This document shows, piece after piece, positions 1 to 6,861 of a stretch of 17,640 nt of DNA. Below the pieces are notes generated by a model, which was given only the letters and a program-made list of their open reading frames with translations, was not told the DNA's origin and did not search any database. This stretch comes from GCA-002731945 sp036344135 (lineage in GTDB: Bacteria > Pseudomonadota > Alphaproteobacteria > MED-G09). The position numbers and the translations under genes are program-made. The stretch is from positions 1-17,640 of the forward strand of contig JAYYUG010000013.1 in assembly GCA_036344135.1 (NCBI GenBank). The letters are read 5' to 3'. Every line of letters begins with the position of its first letter. Within the stretch, counting starts at the first letter, position 1.

Positions 1-1147
1 CTAGCATGGTTAGGCCTAAGAAAGGACCAACAGATAAGGCTATTTTTGATACAAACGACCATACTGCAAAAAATAAAGCGGCACGATCTTCGCCCGAATT
101 CAAAGTATCAAGGTCTATTACATCTGCTTTCATAGAATTGGGCATTATATAAAAACTTGCACCAGCGAAACCGGTTGTTGAAGTAATAGGTAACATCCAG
201 TAAAAATCCCCTTGACCAAGGAGCATATAAAAAGGACTCATCACTATATAAAAACTAAGCCCAATCATCCATGCCTTATGTTTACCAATCTTCTCAGAAA
301 ACCAAGCCCAAAATGGTATTCCGCATAAATTCGCGGTATAATAACAAAGAAGAAAAATAATTCCGGCTTCTTCCTCGCCAGTTACACCTCTAATATAAAA
401 TAGAACAACGGCTGTAGATAAAGCTGTTCCTAAGCTATTAAAGAAAAAGGCAAAAACTAACCTTTTAAAAGGTCCATTTTTCCACATAATTTTAAGACCT
501 CTCCAAATAGGTATTCTATTTGATGAGTAATCTTTTTTCTCTTGAACATTTGTAACTGTCAAAACAACACATGTTGGTATCAAGAAGAGTAATGCCCAAC
601 CAATCATAACGACAACTTCACGCGTTCCACCATAAGCAAATAATAGCAGTGCTAGTACTGGTAAGACCTTTGTTGCAACATTTGCAGTCATGCCAACAAA
701 CATCCGCCAAGCTGCAATAGTTGTTCTCTCATTATACTCCGGTGATAGCTCTGCAGCCCATGCATAATAGGGTATAAAAAGCATAGTCCATCCCAACCAA
801 AAGACAACTAACCAGAGCAATAGATAACCGCCATCGGCGCCTAACTGTGGAAAAAATATCTTATATACCGCCATCATTAGAATTGGCACTGACGCTACCA
901 TCCAAACTCTTCGCCTTCCCCAACGTGTGTCCGTTCGATCTCCAAGATAACCAATAAGGGGGTCAGTTATGGCGTCAAAAATTCTCGCCAACATCCATAC
1001 AGTTCCAATAACAGCTAAACTTACGCCAAGATCTGCAGCATAATAATTGGGAATGTACGCAGCGAGAGGAACATTTGCCACGGTAATTGGCATTTCCGAA
1101 AGGCCATAAAAGAATAAAGTTTTTTTCGGAAGCTTTTTTTGGGACAT
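1..1147 (-). CDS. GPH-family (MelB-like, MFS_2) cation symporter, C-terminus beyond the left edge
   Basis: Inner-membrane secondary transporter, expected to import a small organic solute with Na+ or H+. The reverse strand is open from an ATG at 1147-1145 to the window edge, giving 382 codons without a stop. The family hallmark is visible at residues 55-81: RIFDAITDPLIG followed by GDRTDTRWGRRR, the loop between helices 2 and 3. The acidic pair D58/D62 has the spacing of the Na+-binding Asp pair of MelB helix II. Many hydrophobic segments follow, and the C-terminal helices are missing. No good Shine-Dalgarno lies upstream. It starts 26 bases after the stop of the Rieske oxygenase on the same strand, so the two are probably co-transcribed and the transporter may supply that enzyme's substrate (inference). 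GPH members carry sugars, glucuronides and other compounds, so the substrate is not predictable. Confidence 0.88.
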   Translation of the reverse strand, partial: MSQKKLPKKTLFFYGLSEMPITVANVPLAAYIPNYYAADLGVSLAVIGTVWMLARIFDAITDPLIGYLGDRTDTRWGRRRVWMVASVPILMMAVYKIFFPQLGADGGYLLLWLVVFWLGWTMLFIPYYAWAAELSPEYNERTTIAAWRMFVGMTANVATKVLPVLALLLFAYGGTREVVVMIGWALLFLIPTCVVLTVTNVQEKKDYSSNRIPIWRGLKIMWKNGPFKRLVFAFFFNSLGTALSTAVVLFYIRGVTGEEEAGIIFLLCYYTANLCGIPFWAWFSEKIGKHKAWMIGLSFYIVMSPFYMLLGQGDFYWMLPITSTTGFAGASFYIMPNSMKADVIDLDTLNSGEDRAALFFAVWSFVSKIALSVGPFLGLTML

Positions 1148-1158
1148 ACAATAAGATT

Positions 1159-1169
1159 CCGTAATACGG
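1159..1169. repeat. Perfect 11-base inverted repeat CCGTA-A-TACGG between two genes
   Basis: Five-base arms around one central base, in the 26-base gap between the Rieske gene stop and the transporter start. It is too short, and lacks the T-run, to be an intrinsic terminator. It could be a protein-binding half-site pair or chance. Confidence 0.35.
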
Positions 1170-1173
1170 TTTA

Positions 1174-2571
1174 TTATGAATTGCTAACTTTTGACCATAA
1201 CGAATCTTCACTAAGCCAATTGTCTACCCAGTTATGAAAATGCTGCACCCGCTCTTCATCATTATTTAGGATAGCACTATCAAAGCCTCTAGAATGCATT
1301 CCAGCCTGCATATCGTTTAAATAATGAATATCTTGGTCAATTGTAATCGTCATGGAATTTCTTCCTTCAATAACGTCCTGCCTGGTAAAGACTTCATGTT
1401 CGACCCTTGCGTCAGAATATTGATAATCATGAGACCCTGGTAAAAGCTCCAATCCTTTCTCATCTTCGCGAATCTTATCCTCAGGGATGGTCAGACTATA
1501 TTTGCTGAATGTACATTTGTTTGGGTCAGAAAAATGCGGTCTTGGACCATAAATCCAAACTCTCTCAGCATGAATTGTCATAAAGAGGTTTGGGAAAATA
1601 TCGTATTGGAAAACATCAGAAACTTGCTCGTCTGTGAACTCTGAATAATCAAATCCTATTTTTTTTCCTATTACTCTCTTTTGCTTTTGTATTGCCTTTC
1701 GAATTTCAGATACCTTGCCAACATATTCTTCAGGGTTAAGCTCCAAGCCCCTGAGGTATTGCGCCATATATTCAGGCGGTTCATTTGGAATAGGATAGCG
1801 TGGGTTCATAACAGGGCTTTCAACACAAGTATGTGTATGTCCAAAAGGCCACAAGAAATTTTTTGCATCACAACAATCTACAAAACTCGCATGTTGTGGA
1901 TGAATGAAGTCGACATGGTATTGTTCTAAGAAATTATCTCGAATGGTCTTCCAGTTTGTATCTAGAGTAACACTTTGATGTTTAACTAGTTCCATATTTT
2001 CAAAATGATAGGGGTTAAGCTGATCCATAATTGTGCCTAGAAAGGTTTTAAGAGAGGCAGAGTTTTTGTTCATATTTATAAATACCAACCCTGCCCAAGT
2101 TTCCACATGAACTAGTTTCAGTGATTTTTCATCACAAGGAACCCCTCCTTCAAAGAGTTCTTCATCAGGAACTTTTTTTAATCTACCGTCTAATCCGTAA
2201 GTCCAACCATGATAGGGACATGAAACTTTCTTTACCGATCCCCATTCTAAGGTAAAAATTTTATTTCCTCTGTGTTGGCATACATTATAAAAGGCCGAAA
2301 TATCTTTATTCTCATTGCGAGTGATTATTATTGATTCTCTCCCGATATCATAAACAAAGAAATCCCCGACCTCTTTCAAATCCGATTCCAATCCAGCAAA
2401 AAGCCAAGATTGGGTCCATATCTTTTCCCATTCAGTATTCATAAAATCGTTACTTGTATATCTATTACTGGAAAGAGTTGCTTTGCACTCAGGATCTGAA
2501 GTAATTTCTTCCGAAAAATTTATGTGATCAAACCGTTGCGGCAATAATTTTTCCCAATCAAATAGCAACAT
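1174..2571 (-). CDS. Rieske non-heme-iron oxygenase, alpha-subunit type (first of two)
   Basis: Predicted terminal oxygenase that uses O2 and electrons from a redox partner to hydroxylate or demethylate an organic substrate. It is 465 aa. The N-terminal Rieske [2Fe-2S] domain has C98-x-H100 (CQHRG) and C118-x2-H121 (CPYHGW). The catalytic domain has the mononuclear iron motif DNFLEQYHVDFIH with H219 and H224. E216 occupies the bridging position that is Asp in naphthalene dioxygenase and Glu in CntA-type enzymes. D414, in a DQD stretch, is the likely third iron ligand. It starts with ATG at 2571 and no clear Shine-Dalgarno is seen. It heads the leftward unit with the GPH transporter and diverges from the ABM-MBL-Rieske series. 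No beta subunit or reductase is nearby, which suggests a homo-oligomeric enzyme. The substrate is unknown; aromatic, quaternary amine or alicyclic compounds are all possible. Confidence 0.9.
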   Translation of the reverse strand: MLLFDWEKLLPQRFDHINFSEEITSDPECKATLSSNRYTSNDFMNTEWEKIWTQSWLFAGLESDLKEVGDFFVYDIGRESIIITRNENKDISAFYNVCQHRGNKIFTLEWGSVKKVSCPYHGWTYGLDGRLKKVPDEELFEGGVPCDEKSLKLVHVETWAGLVFINMNKNSASLKTFLGTIMDQLNPYHFENMELVKHQSVTLDTNWKTIRDNFLEQYHVDFIHPQHASFVDCCDAKNFLWPFGHTHTCVESPVMNPRYPIPNEPPEYMAQYLRGLELNPEEYVGKVSEIRKAIQKQKRVIGKKIGFDYSEFTDEQVSDVFQYDIFPNLFMTIHAERVWIYGPRPHFSDPNKCTFSKYSLTIPEDKIREDEKGLELLPGSHDYQYSDARVEHEVFTRQDVIEGRNSMTITIDQDIHYLNDMQAGMHSRGFDSAILNNDEERVQHFHNWVDNWLSEDSLWSKVSNS

Positions 2572-2657
2572 TTTATGTGTATTTCAAATAGAGTAAAGAA
2601 TTTAGTTCTTGATATAAGTTTCCTTTGTGATTGAATGAAATAAAAAATGGGTGAAAA
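2572..2657. promoter_or_regulatory. Divergent intergenic region between the two arms of the Rieske locus
   Basis: This 86-base AT-rich gap separates the start codons of the leftward Rieske gene and the rightward ABM gene, so promoters for both arms are expected here or just inside the genes. I found no convincing -35/-10 pair on either strand. TTGATA (2609-2614) and TATAAG (2613-2618) are present but not properly spaced with partners. The imperfect dyad CTTGATATAAG (2608-2618) is the only operator-like element seen. Confidence 0.4.
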
Positions 2658-2957
2658 ATGATTGTAGTTAACGCAAAAATGATAACAAACGATGAAAATC
2701 TTGAACTTCTTAAAAGAGAGGTAAAATCACTAGAAATCGAAACACGTAAAGAAGGGGGCTGCATTGATTATGCTTTCAGTATTGAGATGTATGAACCTAA
2801 TATTGTTAGAATAACAGAACTTTGGGATAATCTAGAATCTCTTAAAAACCACCTTAAAACTGAACATGTTGTAAACTTTATTGAAGCTATGTCCGTTAAT
2901 CCGACGGAAACAGAAGCTCATTTTTATGAAAGTAACGAGTTTCCATTAGATTTTTAA
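2658..2957 (+). CDS. ABM-fold (antibiotic biosynthesis monooxygenase / YgiN-like) small protein
   Basis: A 99-residue protein with the size and pattern of the dimeric alpha/beta-barrel ABM family. It has a beta strand at the N-terminus (MIVVNAKMIT), a helix (residues 15-33), a small Gly-containing turn (RKEGGCIDYAF), a strand containing IVRITELWDNLESLKNHLKT, and a C-terminal strand region. The motif of Trp followed by a helix and then H-x(n)-H is typical of YgiN/LsrG relatives. Family members include cofactor-free quinol or anthrone oxygenases and isomerases. Start chosen at ATG 2658; the ATG and GTG just upstream are out of frame. It is the first gene of the rightward catabolic series, 48 bases before the MBL gene. 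It might oxidise a quinol-type intermediate, but this is inference because the family is functionally broad. Confidence 0.75.
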   Translation: MIVVNAKMITNDENLELLKREVKSLEIETRKEGGCIDYAFSIEMYEPNIVRITELWDNLESLKNHLKTEHVVNFIEAMSVNPTETEAHFYESNEFPLDF

Positions 2958-3005
2958 TTTTTTCGTTACCCTGAAGCTTAATCCTTAAAAATATATTATA
3001 AAAAA

Positions 3006-3887
3006 ATGAAAAAAAAGATAAGTACGTGGCAAATTGGTAAGATAAAAATTACCAGAATAATTGAAGGAGAAAGAGCCGGACCTATGTTTGTTCTTCCTGA
3101 TGCGACACCCGAAAATATTATTAAAATGCCTTGGCTTCAGCCCTATTTTTCCGATAGTGATGGTAATACAATAGTCAGTATCCACGCTTTAATAGTAGAA
3201 ACTCCTGATAAATGTATCATGGTTGATACGTGTTTAGGGAACGACAAAGAGAGGCATATACCTCAGTGGAATATGTTACAAACACGTTTTTTAGAAGACC
3301 TTGAAAGTTCAGGCTATTCTGCGGAAAAGATAGATACAGTCTTATGTACTCATATGCACACTGATCATGTTGGCTGGAACACGGTTTTGGTGAACAATAA
3401 GTGGGAGCCAACGTTTAAAAATGCGGATTATCTTTTTGGAAGGAAAGAATGGGAACATACTGAAAAACAATTGGATAATCCAGCCTATGCAGAATTTATA
3501 AATGATTCCATTATACCAATTATAAATTCAGGATTAGTAAAATTTATTGAAATGGACGAGGAGATTTGTAATGGCATTAATCTTGAGCCCACAGCCGGTC
3601 ATACTCCGGGCCACGTGAGCGTAAAGATTGAATCCGAAGGTAAGAAAGCAGCCATTACTGGGGATTTCCTTCATCACCCCTGCCAGATGGAAAAGCTAGA
3701 ATGGGAATCAGTTGCCGACTGGGATAAAGAATTGGCGAAAGAAACTAGAAAAAACAAATTAGAAGAATATGCCAATGAGAATATTTTAGTATTCGGAACA
3801 CACTTTGCCACTCCAGCTGCAGGATATGTCAAACATAAGAAAAATCATTTTGTTTACGAGGTAAAGCATCCAGATAATGCTTATTAA
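3006..3887 (+). CDS. Metallo-beta-lactamase-fold hydrolase (lactonase/esterase-like)
   Basis: A 293-residue cytosolic hydrolase with a two-metal active site. The metal motif H116-x-H118-x-D120-H121 (THMHTDHVGW) is intact, followed by H199 in GHTPGHVS, D220 in AAITGDFLHH and H266 in VFGTHFATP, so all usual ligands are present. There is no signal peptide. Length and motif layout resemble the subgroup that includes quorum-lactone hydrolases and methyl parathion hydrolase more than glyoxalase II (family knowledge, not tested). It lies between the ABM gene and the second Rieske gene on the same strand, so a role in hydrolysing an ester or lactone intermediate is reasonable (inference). The start ATG at 3006 is preceded only by an A/T-rich stretch without a clear Shine-Dalgarno. 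Confidence 0.85.
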   Translation: MKKKISTWQIGKIKITRIIEGERAGPMFVLPDATPENIIKMPWLQPYFSDSDGNTIVSIHALIVETPDKCIMVDTCLGNDKERHIPQWNMLQTRFLEDLESSGYSAEKIDTVLCTHMHTDHVGWNTVLVNNKWEPTFKNADYLFGRKEWEHTEKQLDNPAYAEFINDSIIPIINSGLVKFIEMDEEICNGINLEPTAGHTPGHVSVKIESEGKKAAITGDFLHHPCQMEKLEWESVADWDKELAKETRKNKLEEYANENILVFGTHFATPAAGYVKHKKNHFVYEVKHPDNAY

Positions 3888-3947
3888 CGTTTTCATTTTA
3901 CTATTTCGTAATTTTGAGGTTTAGTTAGTCTGATTGTTATTAAGGTC

Positions 3948-3975
3948 TTGATCAATGAGGAATTTGATTAATGAG
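3948..3975 (+). repeat. 12-base direct repeat spanning the start codon of the second Rieske gene
   Basis: TTGATCAATGAG (3948-3959) and TTGATTAATGAG (3964-3975) differ at one base and are offset by 16 bases. The second copy contains the real ATG at 3971. The first contains an ATG (3955) opening a 7-codon frame, MRNLINE, that stops at 3976-3978 inside the Rieske gene. GAGG at 3957-3960 is the only Shine-Dalgarno-like element and is 10 bases from the real start. Confidence 0.5.
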
Positions 3976-5362
3976 TGAAGCTACAAATCTGAAACCTGGA
4001 GAAGCGCGATGTCCAGACCATCCAAGCACAAAAGAGCTTGTTAAAAATGATGCTACAGGAGCGCCGGATCCGATTTTAGAAGAATCCTATCAATTCCTTG
4101 GTGATGAAGATATATCGTTTGAAGAATATATGTCGGATGATTATGCAGAAACAGAATACAATCATATGTGGTCTAAAGTTTGGCAATGGGCTTGTCATGT
4201 TGATCATATCCCAAAAGAAGGGGATTATTACGTTTACGATGTAGGACATCTTTCCGCTTTAATTGTAAGAACGAAAAATGACAAAATTAAAGCTTATTAT
4301 AATTCCTGTCTTCACAGAGGAACCCAACTAAAACCTGCAAATAGTTCAGGAGTTTGCAAAGAGATCAGGTGCCCGTTTCACGGATGGACATGGTCAACGG
4401 AAGGAAAACTCGAGTTTCTACCTTGCGATTGGGATTTTCCTCATGTCAATAAGGAAGAATATAATCTCCCAGAACTTCAAGTGGACACTTGGAGTGGTTT
4501 TGTATTCATTAATTTTGATCAGAAAGCAAAACCTCTAAAGGACTACCTAGGAGTTCTTCCGGATCATTTTAAAAATTGGTCTCTTGAGAACAGATATATT
4601 GAAACACATGTAGTAAAAAAACTTCCGGCTAATTGGAAAGCATGCGCAGAAGCATTCTTAGAGGCCTATCATGTCTTGGAAACGCATTCGGAGGGCATAT
4701 ATACTGCTGGAGATGCGAATGCTGATTACGATATTTTTGGTGATCACGTCACAAGATTTGTTCACACAATAGGTTATACGAGCCCTCATATAAAAGGAGA
4801 AGATAGACCTGACGAACAAGGGATATTGGATATTCTTTTGGGGAGACGCTTAGGAGATAATACTGGAAAAGTGAAAGTGTCTCAGGGAAGAACAGCTAGA
4901 GAAATTTATGCTGAAATAGTGCAAAAGGAGATGTCAGAAAAGTACAACCAAGATTTCTCCCATCTAACAGTCACTGAAACCATAGACTCAATAGAGTATT
5001 TTCTTTTTCCTAATGCCTTTTTCTTTCCTGGCCTACAGCTCCCTATGGTCTATCGCTTCCGACCGGATGGAACTGATGGTACAATATTTGACCTCTTATT
5101 CCTTAGGCCAAAACAACCAGATGGAAAATATCCTCCACCACCAGAACCACATTATCTCGAAGTAGATGAAAGCTATACTACTGTTCCGGGGACAGGTTTC
5201 TTAGGTGCAGTTTACGATCAAGACACCAATAATCTATTGTCACAAACTCGAGGATTTAAGGCAAGTTTTAAGGGAGCTCAAACATTGGGTAATTATCAAG
5301 AATCAAGAGCAAGGCATCTTCATATGATGGTAAATAAATATTTGGAGGAAAAAAATGGGTAG
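3971..5362 (+). CDS. Rieske non-heme-iron oxygenase, alpha-subunit type (second, divergent)
   Basis: A 463-residue terminal oxygenase. The Rieske cluster ligands are C113-x-H115 (CLHRG) and C134-x2-H137 (CPFHGW). The catalytic iron site is EAFLEAYHVLETH with E231 as the bridging carboxylate and H234/H239 as ligands. D418, in DQDTNNL, is the probable third ligand. Compared with the first Rieske protein, it has a longer N-terminal lead (about 40 residues, including CPDHPST) and a clearly different catalytic half, so it is a separate subfamily and not a recent duplicate. It overlaps the SDR gene by 8 bases, which suggests coupled translation and a shared pathway: the SDR may oxidise the alcohol or diol this enzyme makes (inference). 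No electron-transfer partner is encoded nearby. The exact substrate is unknown. Confidence 0.9.
   Translation: MSEATNLKPGEARCPDHPSTKELVKNDATGAPDPILEESYQFLGDEDISFEEYMSDDYAETEYNHMWSKVWQWACHVDHIPKEGDYYVYDVGHLSALIVRTKNDKIKAYYNSCLHRGTQLKPANSSGVCKEIRCPFHGWTWSTEGKLEFLPCDWDFPHVNKEEYNLPELQVDTWSGFVFINFDQKAKPLKDYLGVLPDHFKNWSLENRYIETHVVKKLPANWKACAEAFLEAYHVLETHSEGIYTAGDANADYDIFGDHVTRFVHTIGYTSPHIKGEDRPDEQGILDILLGRRLGDNTGKVKVSQGRTAREIYAEIVQKEMSEKYNQDFSHLTVTETIDSIEYFLFPNAFFFPGLQLPMVYRFRPDGTDGTIFDLLFLRPKQPDGKYPPPPEPHYLEVDESYTTVPGTGFLGAVYDQDTNNLLSQTRGFKASFKGAQTLGNYQESRARHLHMMVNKYLEEKNG
5344..5348 (+). promoter_or_regulatory. Strong Shine-Dalgarno (GGAGG) for the SDR gene
   Basis: GGAGG lies 6 bases before ATG 5355, inside the last codons of the upstream Rieske gene. 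It fixes the SDR start within the overlap. Confidence 0.7.
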
Positions 5363-6122
5363 ATTAGATAATAAAGTAGCAATAATTACTGGCGGAGCAA
5401 TGGGTCTTGGAGCGGCCGATTCGACTCTTTTTGCCAAAGAAGGTGCTAAAGTTATTTTAACCGATGTAGCATCGGATGCAGGACAAAAAATCGCTGATGA
5501 AATTGGCGCAACTTTTATGCAACAAGATGTGACCGATGAAGAAAGATGGAAAGAGATAATCGCAGAAACTGTTAATCTTCATGGCAAGCTTGACATTCTT
5601 GTTAATAATGCTGGTATTGTCGAGGTCGGTGACCCCGAAAATCAAACAACTGCAGAATATAGGAAAACAATGGCCGTTCATATGGATAGTACTTTCTTCG
5701 GATGTAAATATTCCATTCCCGTCATGGCCGAAACCGGAGGAGGTTCAATAGTCAATATGTGTTCAATTGCCTCGGTTCAAGGTGAATCCTACGTTGCAGC
5801 CTATTGTGCTGCCAAAGGTGCTATTGAGGCTTACACTAGAGCTGTTGCTGTCCACTGTGGACTAAAAAAGAATGGCGTACGGTGCAATTCAATACACCCA
5901 TCAGGCATTGCTACTCCTATGGTCGCAAGTGTTCCGGATAAAATGAATGCAAAATTTGGTGCTGCTCCAAATCAGGACGCTCCAGTCAGCAAAACAGGAG
6001 AACCTATTGACATTGCATACGCAGCATTATATCTAGCATCCGATGAATCAAAATTTATGAACGGCGCACAGTTACGGGTTGATAATGCTATGTCAGTTGC
6101 ATCAGGAACTATGCCAGAATAA
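5355..6122 (+). CDS. Short-chain dehydrogenase/reductase (classical SDR, NAD-type)
   Basis: A 255-residue Rossmann oxidoreductase, probably interconverting an alcohol and a ketone. Visible motifs are TGGAMGLG (12-19) for cofactor binding, D37 after the second strand (ILTDV, which favours NAD over NADP), NNAG (84-87), and the catalytic S137, Y150 and K154 (YCAAK). Length and motifs fit the classical hydroxysteroid or cyclopentanol dehydrogenase-like group. One oddity is that the position usually held by Asn of the N-S-Y-K tetrad (VNxxGxFxG) is H109 here (VHMDSTFFG). The gene overlaps the upstream Rieske gene by 8 bases and has a strong Shine-Dalgarno. It likely acts on a Rieske product (inference). 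Confidence 0.9.
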   Translation: MGRLDNKVAIITGGAMGLGAADSTLFAKEGAKVILTDVASDAGQKIADEIGATFMQQDVTDEERWKEIIAETVNLHGKLDILVNNAGIVEVGDPENQTTAEYRKTMAVHMDSTFFGCKYSIPVMAETGGGSIVNMCSIASVQGESYVAAYCAAKGAIEAYTRAVAVHCGLKKNGVRCNSIHPSGIATPMVASVPDKMNAKFGAAPNQDAPVSKTGEPIDIAYAALYLASDESKFMNGAQLRVDNAMSVASGTMPE

Positions 6123-6131
6123 ATTCTATTT

Positions 6132-6136
6132 AGGAG
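6132..6136 (+). promoter_or_regulatory. Shine-Dalgarno (AGGAG) for the dienelactone hydrolase-like gene
   Basis: AGGAG sits 7 bases before ATG 6144, in the 21-base gap after the SDR stop. Spacing and sequence are canonical, which supports this start. Confidence 0.65.
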
Positions 6137-6143
6137 AAAAAGA

Positions 6144-6857
6144 ATGAGTGAAAAAGTAGATTACTTCGACAATGAAACTCGCTTGGAAGGAATATTTTAT
6201 CCAGCAGAGAATGAAAATAGCCCAGTAGTATTAGTTGTCCCGACATATGCAGGTCGGGATGAATTTACGTTGGGAAAAGCACAAAAACTCAATGATCTTG
6301 GTTATTCAGGTTTTGCGGTCGATATGTATGGGGAAGCAAAAACAGGAAGTACCCCGGAAGAGAACCTGGCTCTCATGCAAGCTGTTTTAGATGACAGAGA
6401 GATGTTACAAAGAAGAATGGTTCTTGCTCTTAAGACTGCAACAGAAAAAGCAGGGGTTGAAAATTCAAGATCCGCAGCAATAGGCTTTTGTTTCGGTGGC
6501 CTGTGTTGTTTAGATCTCGCTAGAACTGGTTCAGATGTAGGTGGGGTAGTTTCATTCCACGGAATTTTCACTCCTCCGGTAGGATCATCAAATAATACTG
6601 AAGGAACTATAATCGCAAAAGTTCTTGCGTTACATGGTAACGATGACCCTATGGTACCCCATGAATCAGTCAATTCTTTGGCAAATGAATTAACCGCAGC
6701 AAAAGCTGATTGGCAGATTCATGCATATGGCAATACAACTCATGCGTTTACTAACCCATCAGCTAATTCTCCTAACGATGGAATGGCTTTTAGTGAAAGT
6801 GCTGACCGAAGATCTTGGAAAACCATGTCTGATTTTCTTGAAGAGGTGTTTGCTTAA
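6144..6857 (+). CDS. Dienelactone hydrolase family protein
   Basis: A 237-residue alpha/beta-hydrolase. The nucleophile elbow is G114-F-C116-F-G-G, with Cys instead of Ser, as in true dienelactone hydrolase. D168 (HGNDDPMVP) and H200 (TTHAFTNP) complete a Cys-Asp-His triad. The N-terminal half carries VVLVVPTYAGRDEF and a DLGYSGFAVDMYG segment typical of the family. Dienelactone hydrolases open an unsaturated lactone in the modified ortho-cleavage route, but many family members act on other esters, so the name is family-level. It has a canonical Shine-Dalgarno, follows the SDR by 21 bases and precedes gloC by 4 bases. With the MBL hydrolase at 3006-3887 it makes a second candidate lactone- or ester-opening enzyme in the locus. 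Confidence 0.88.
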   Translation: MSEKVDYFDNETRLEGIFYPAENENSPVVLVVPTYAGRDEFTLGKAQKLNDLGYSGFAVDMYGEAKTGSTPEENLALMQAVLDDREMLQRRMVLALKTATEKAGVENSRSAAIGFCFGGLCCLDLARTGSDVGGVVSFHGIFTPPVGSSNNTEGTIIAKVLALHGNDDPMVPHESVNSLANELTAAKADWQIHAYGNTTHAFTNPSANSPNDGMAFSESADRRSWKTMSDFLEEVFA

Positions 6858-6861
6858 TTTT

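Noticed and set aside
2609..2637. TTGATA as the -35 of a promoter for the ABM gene
   Set aside because: At 17 bases spacing the -10 would be TGAATG, which is too far from TATAAT; no good pair was found.
2985..3185. Small minus-strand frame at the start of the MBL hydrolase gene
   Set aside because: It overlaps the conserved start of a convincing hydrolase and has no family resemblance.
6302..6673. Minus-strand open frame of 123 codons inside the dienelactone hydrolase-like gene
   Set aside because: It is opposite a well-supported gene with an intact catalytic triad and has no recognisable motif or ribosome binding site.
6721..6861. In-frame upstream ATG that would lengthen GloC by 47 residues
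   Set aside because: The extra part lies in the dienelactone hydrolase-like gene in another frame, and GloC homology begins just after ATG 6862.
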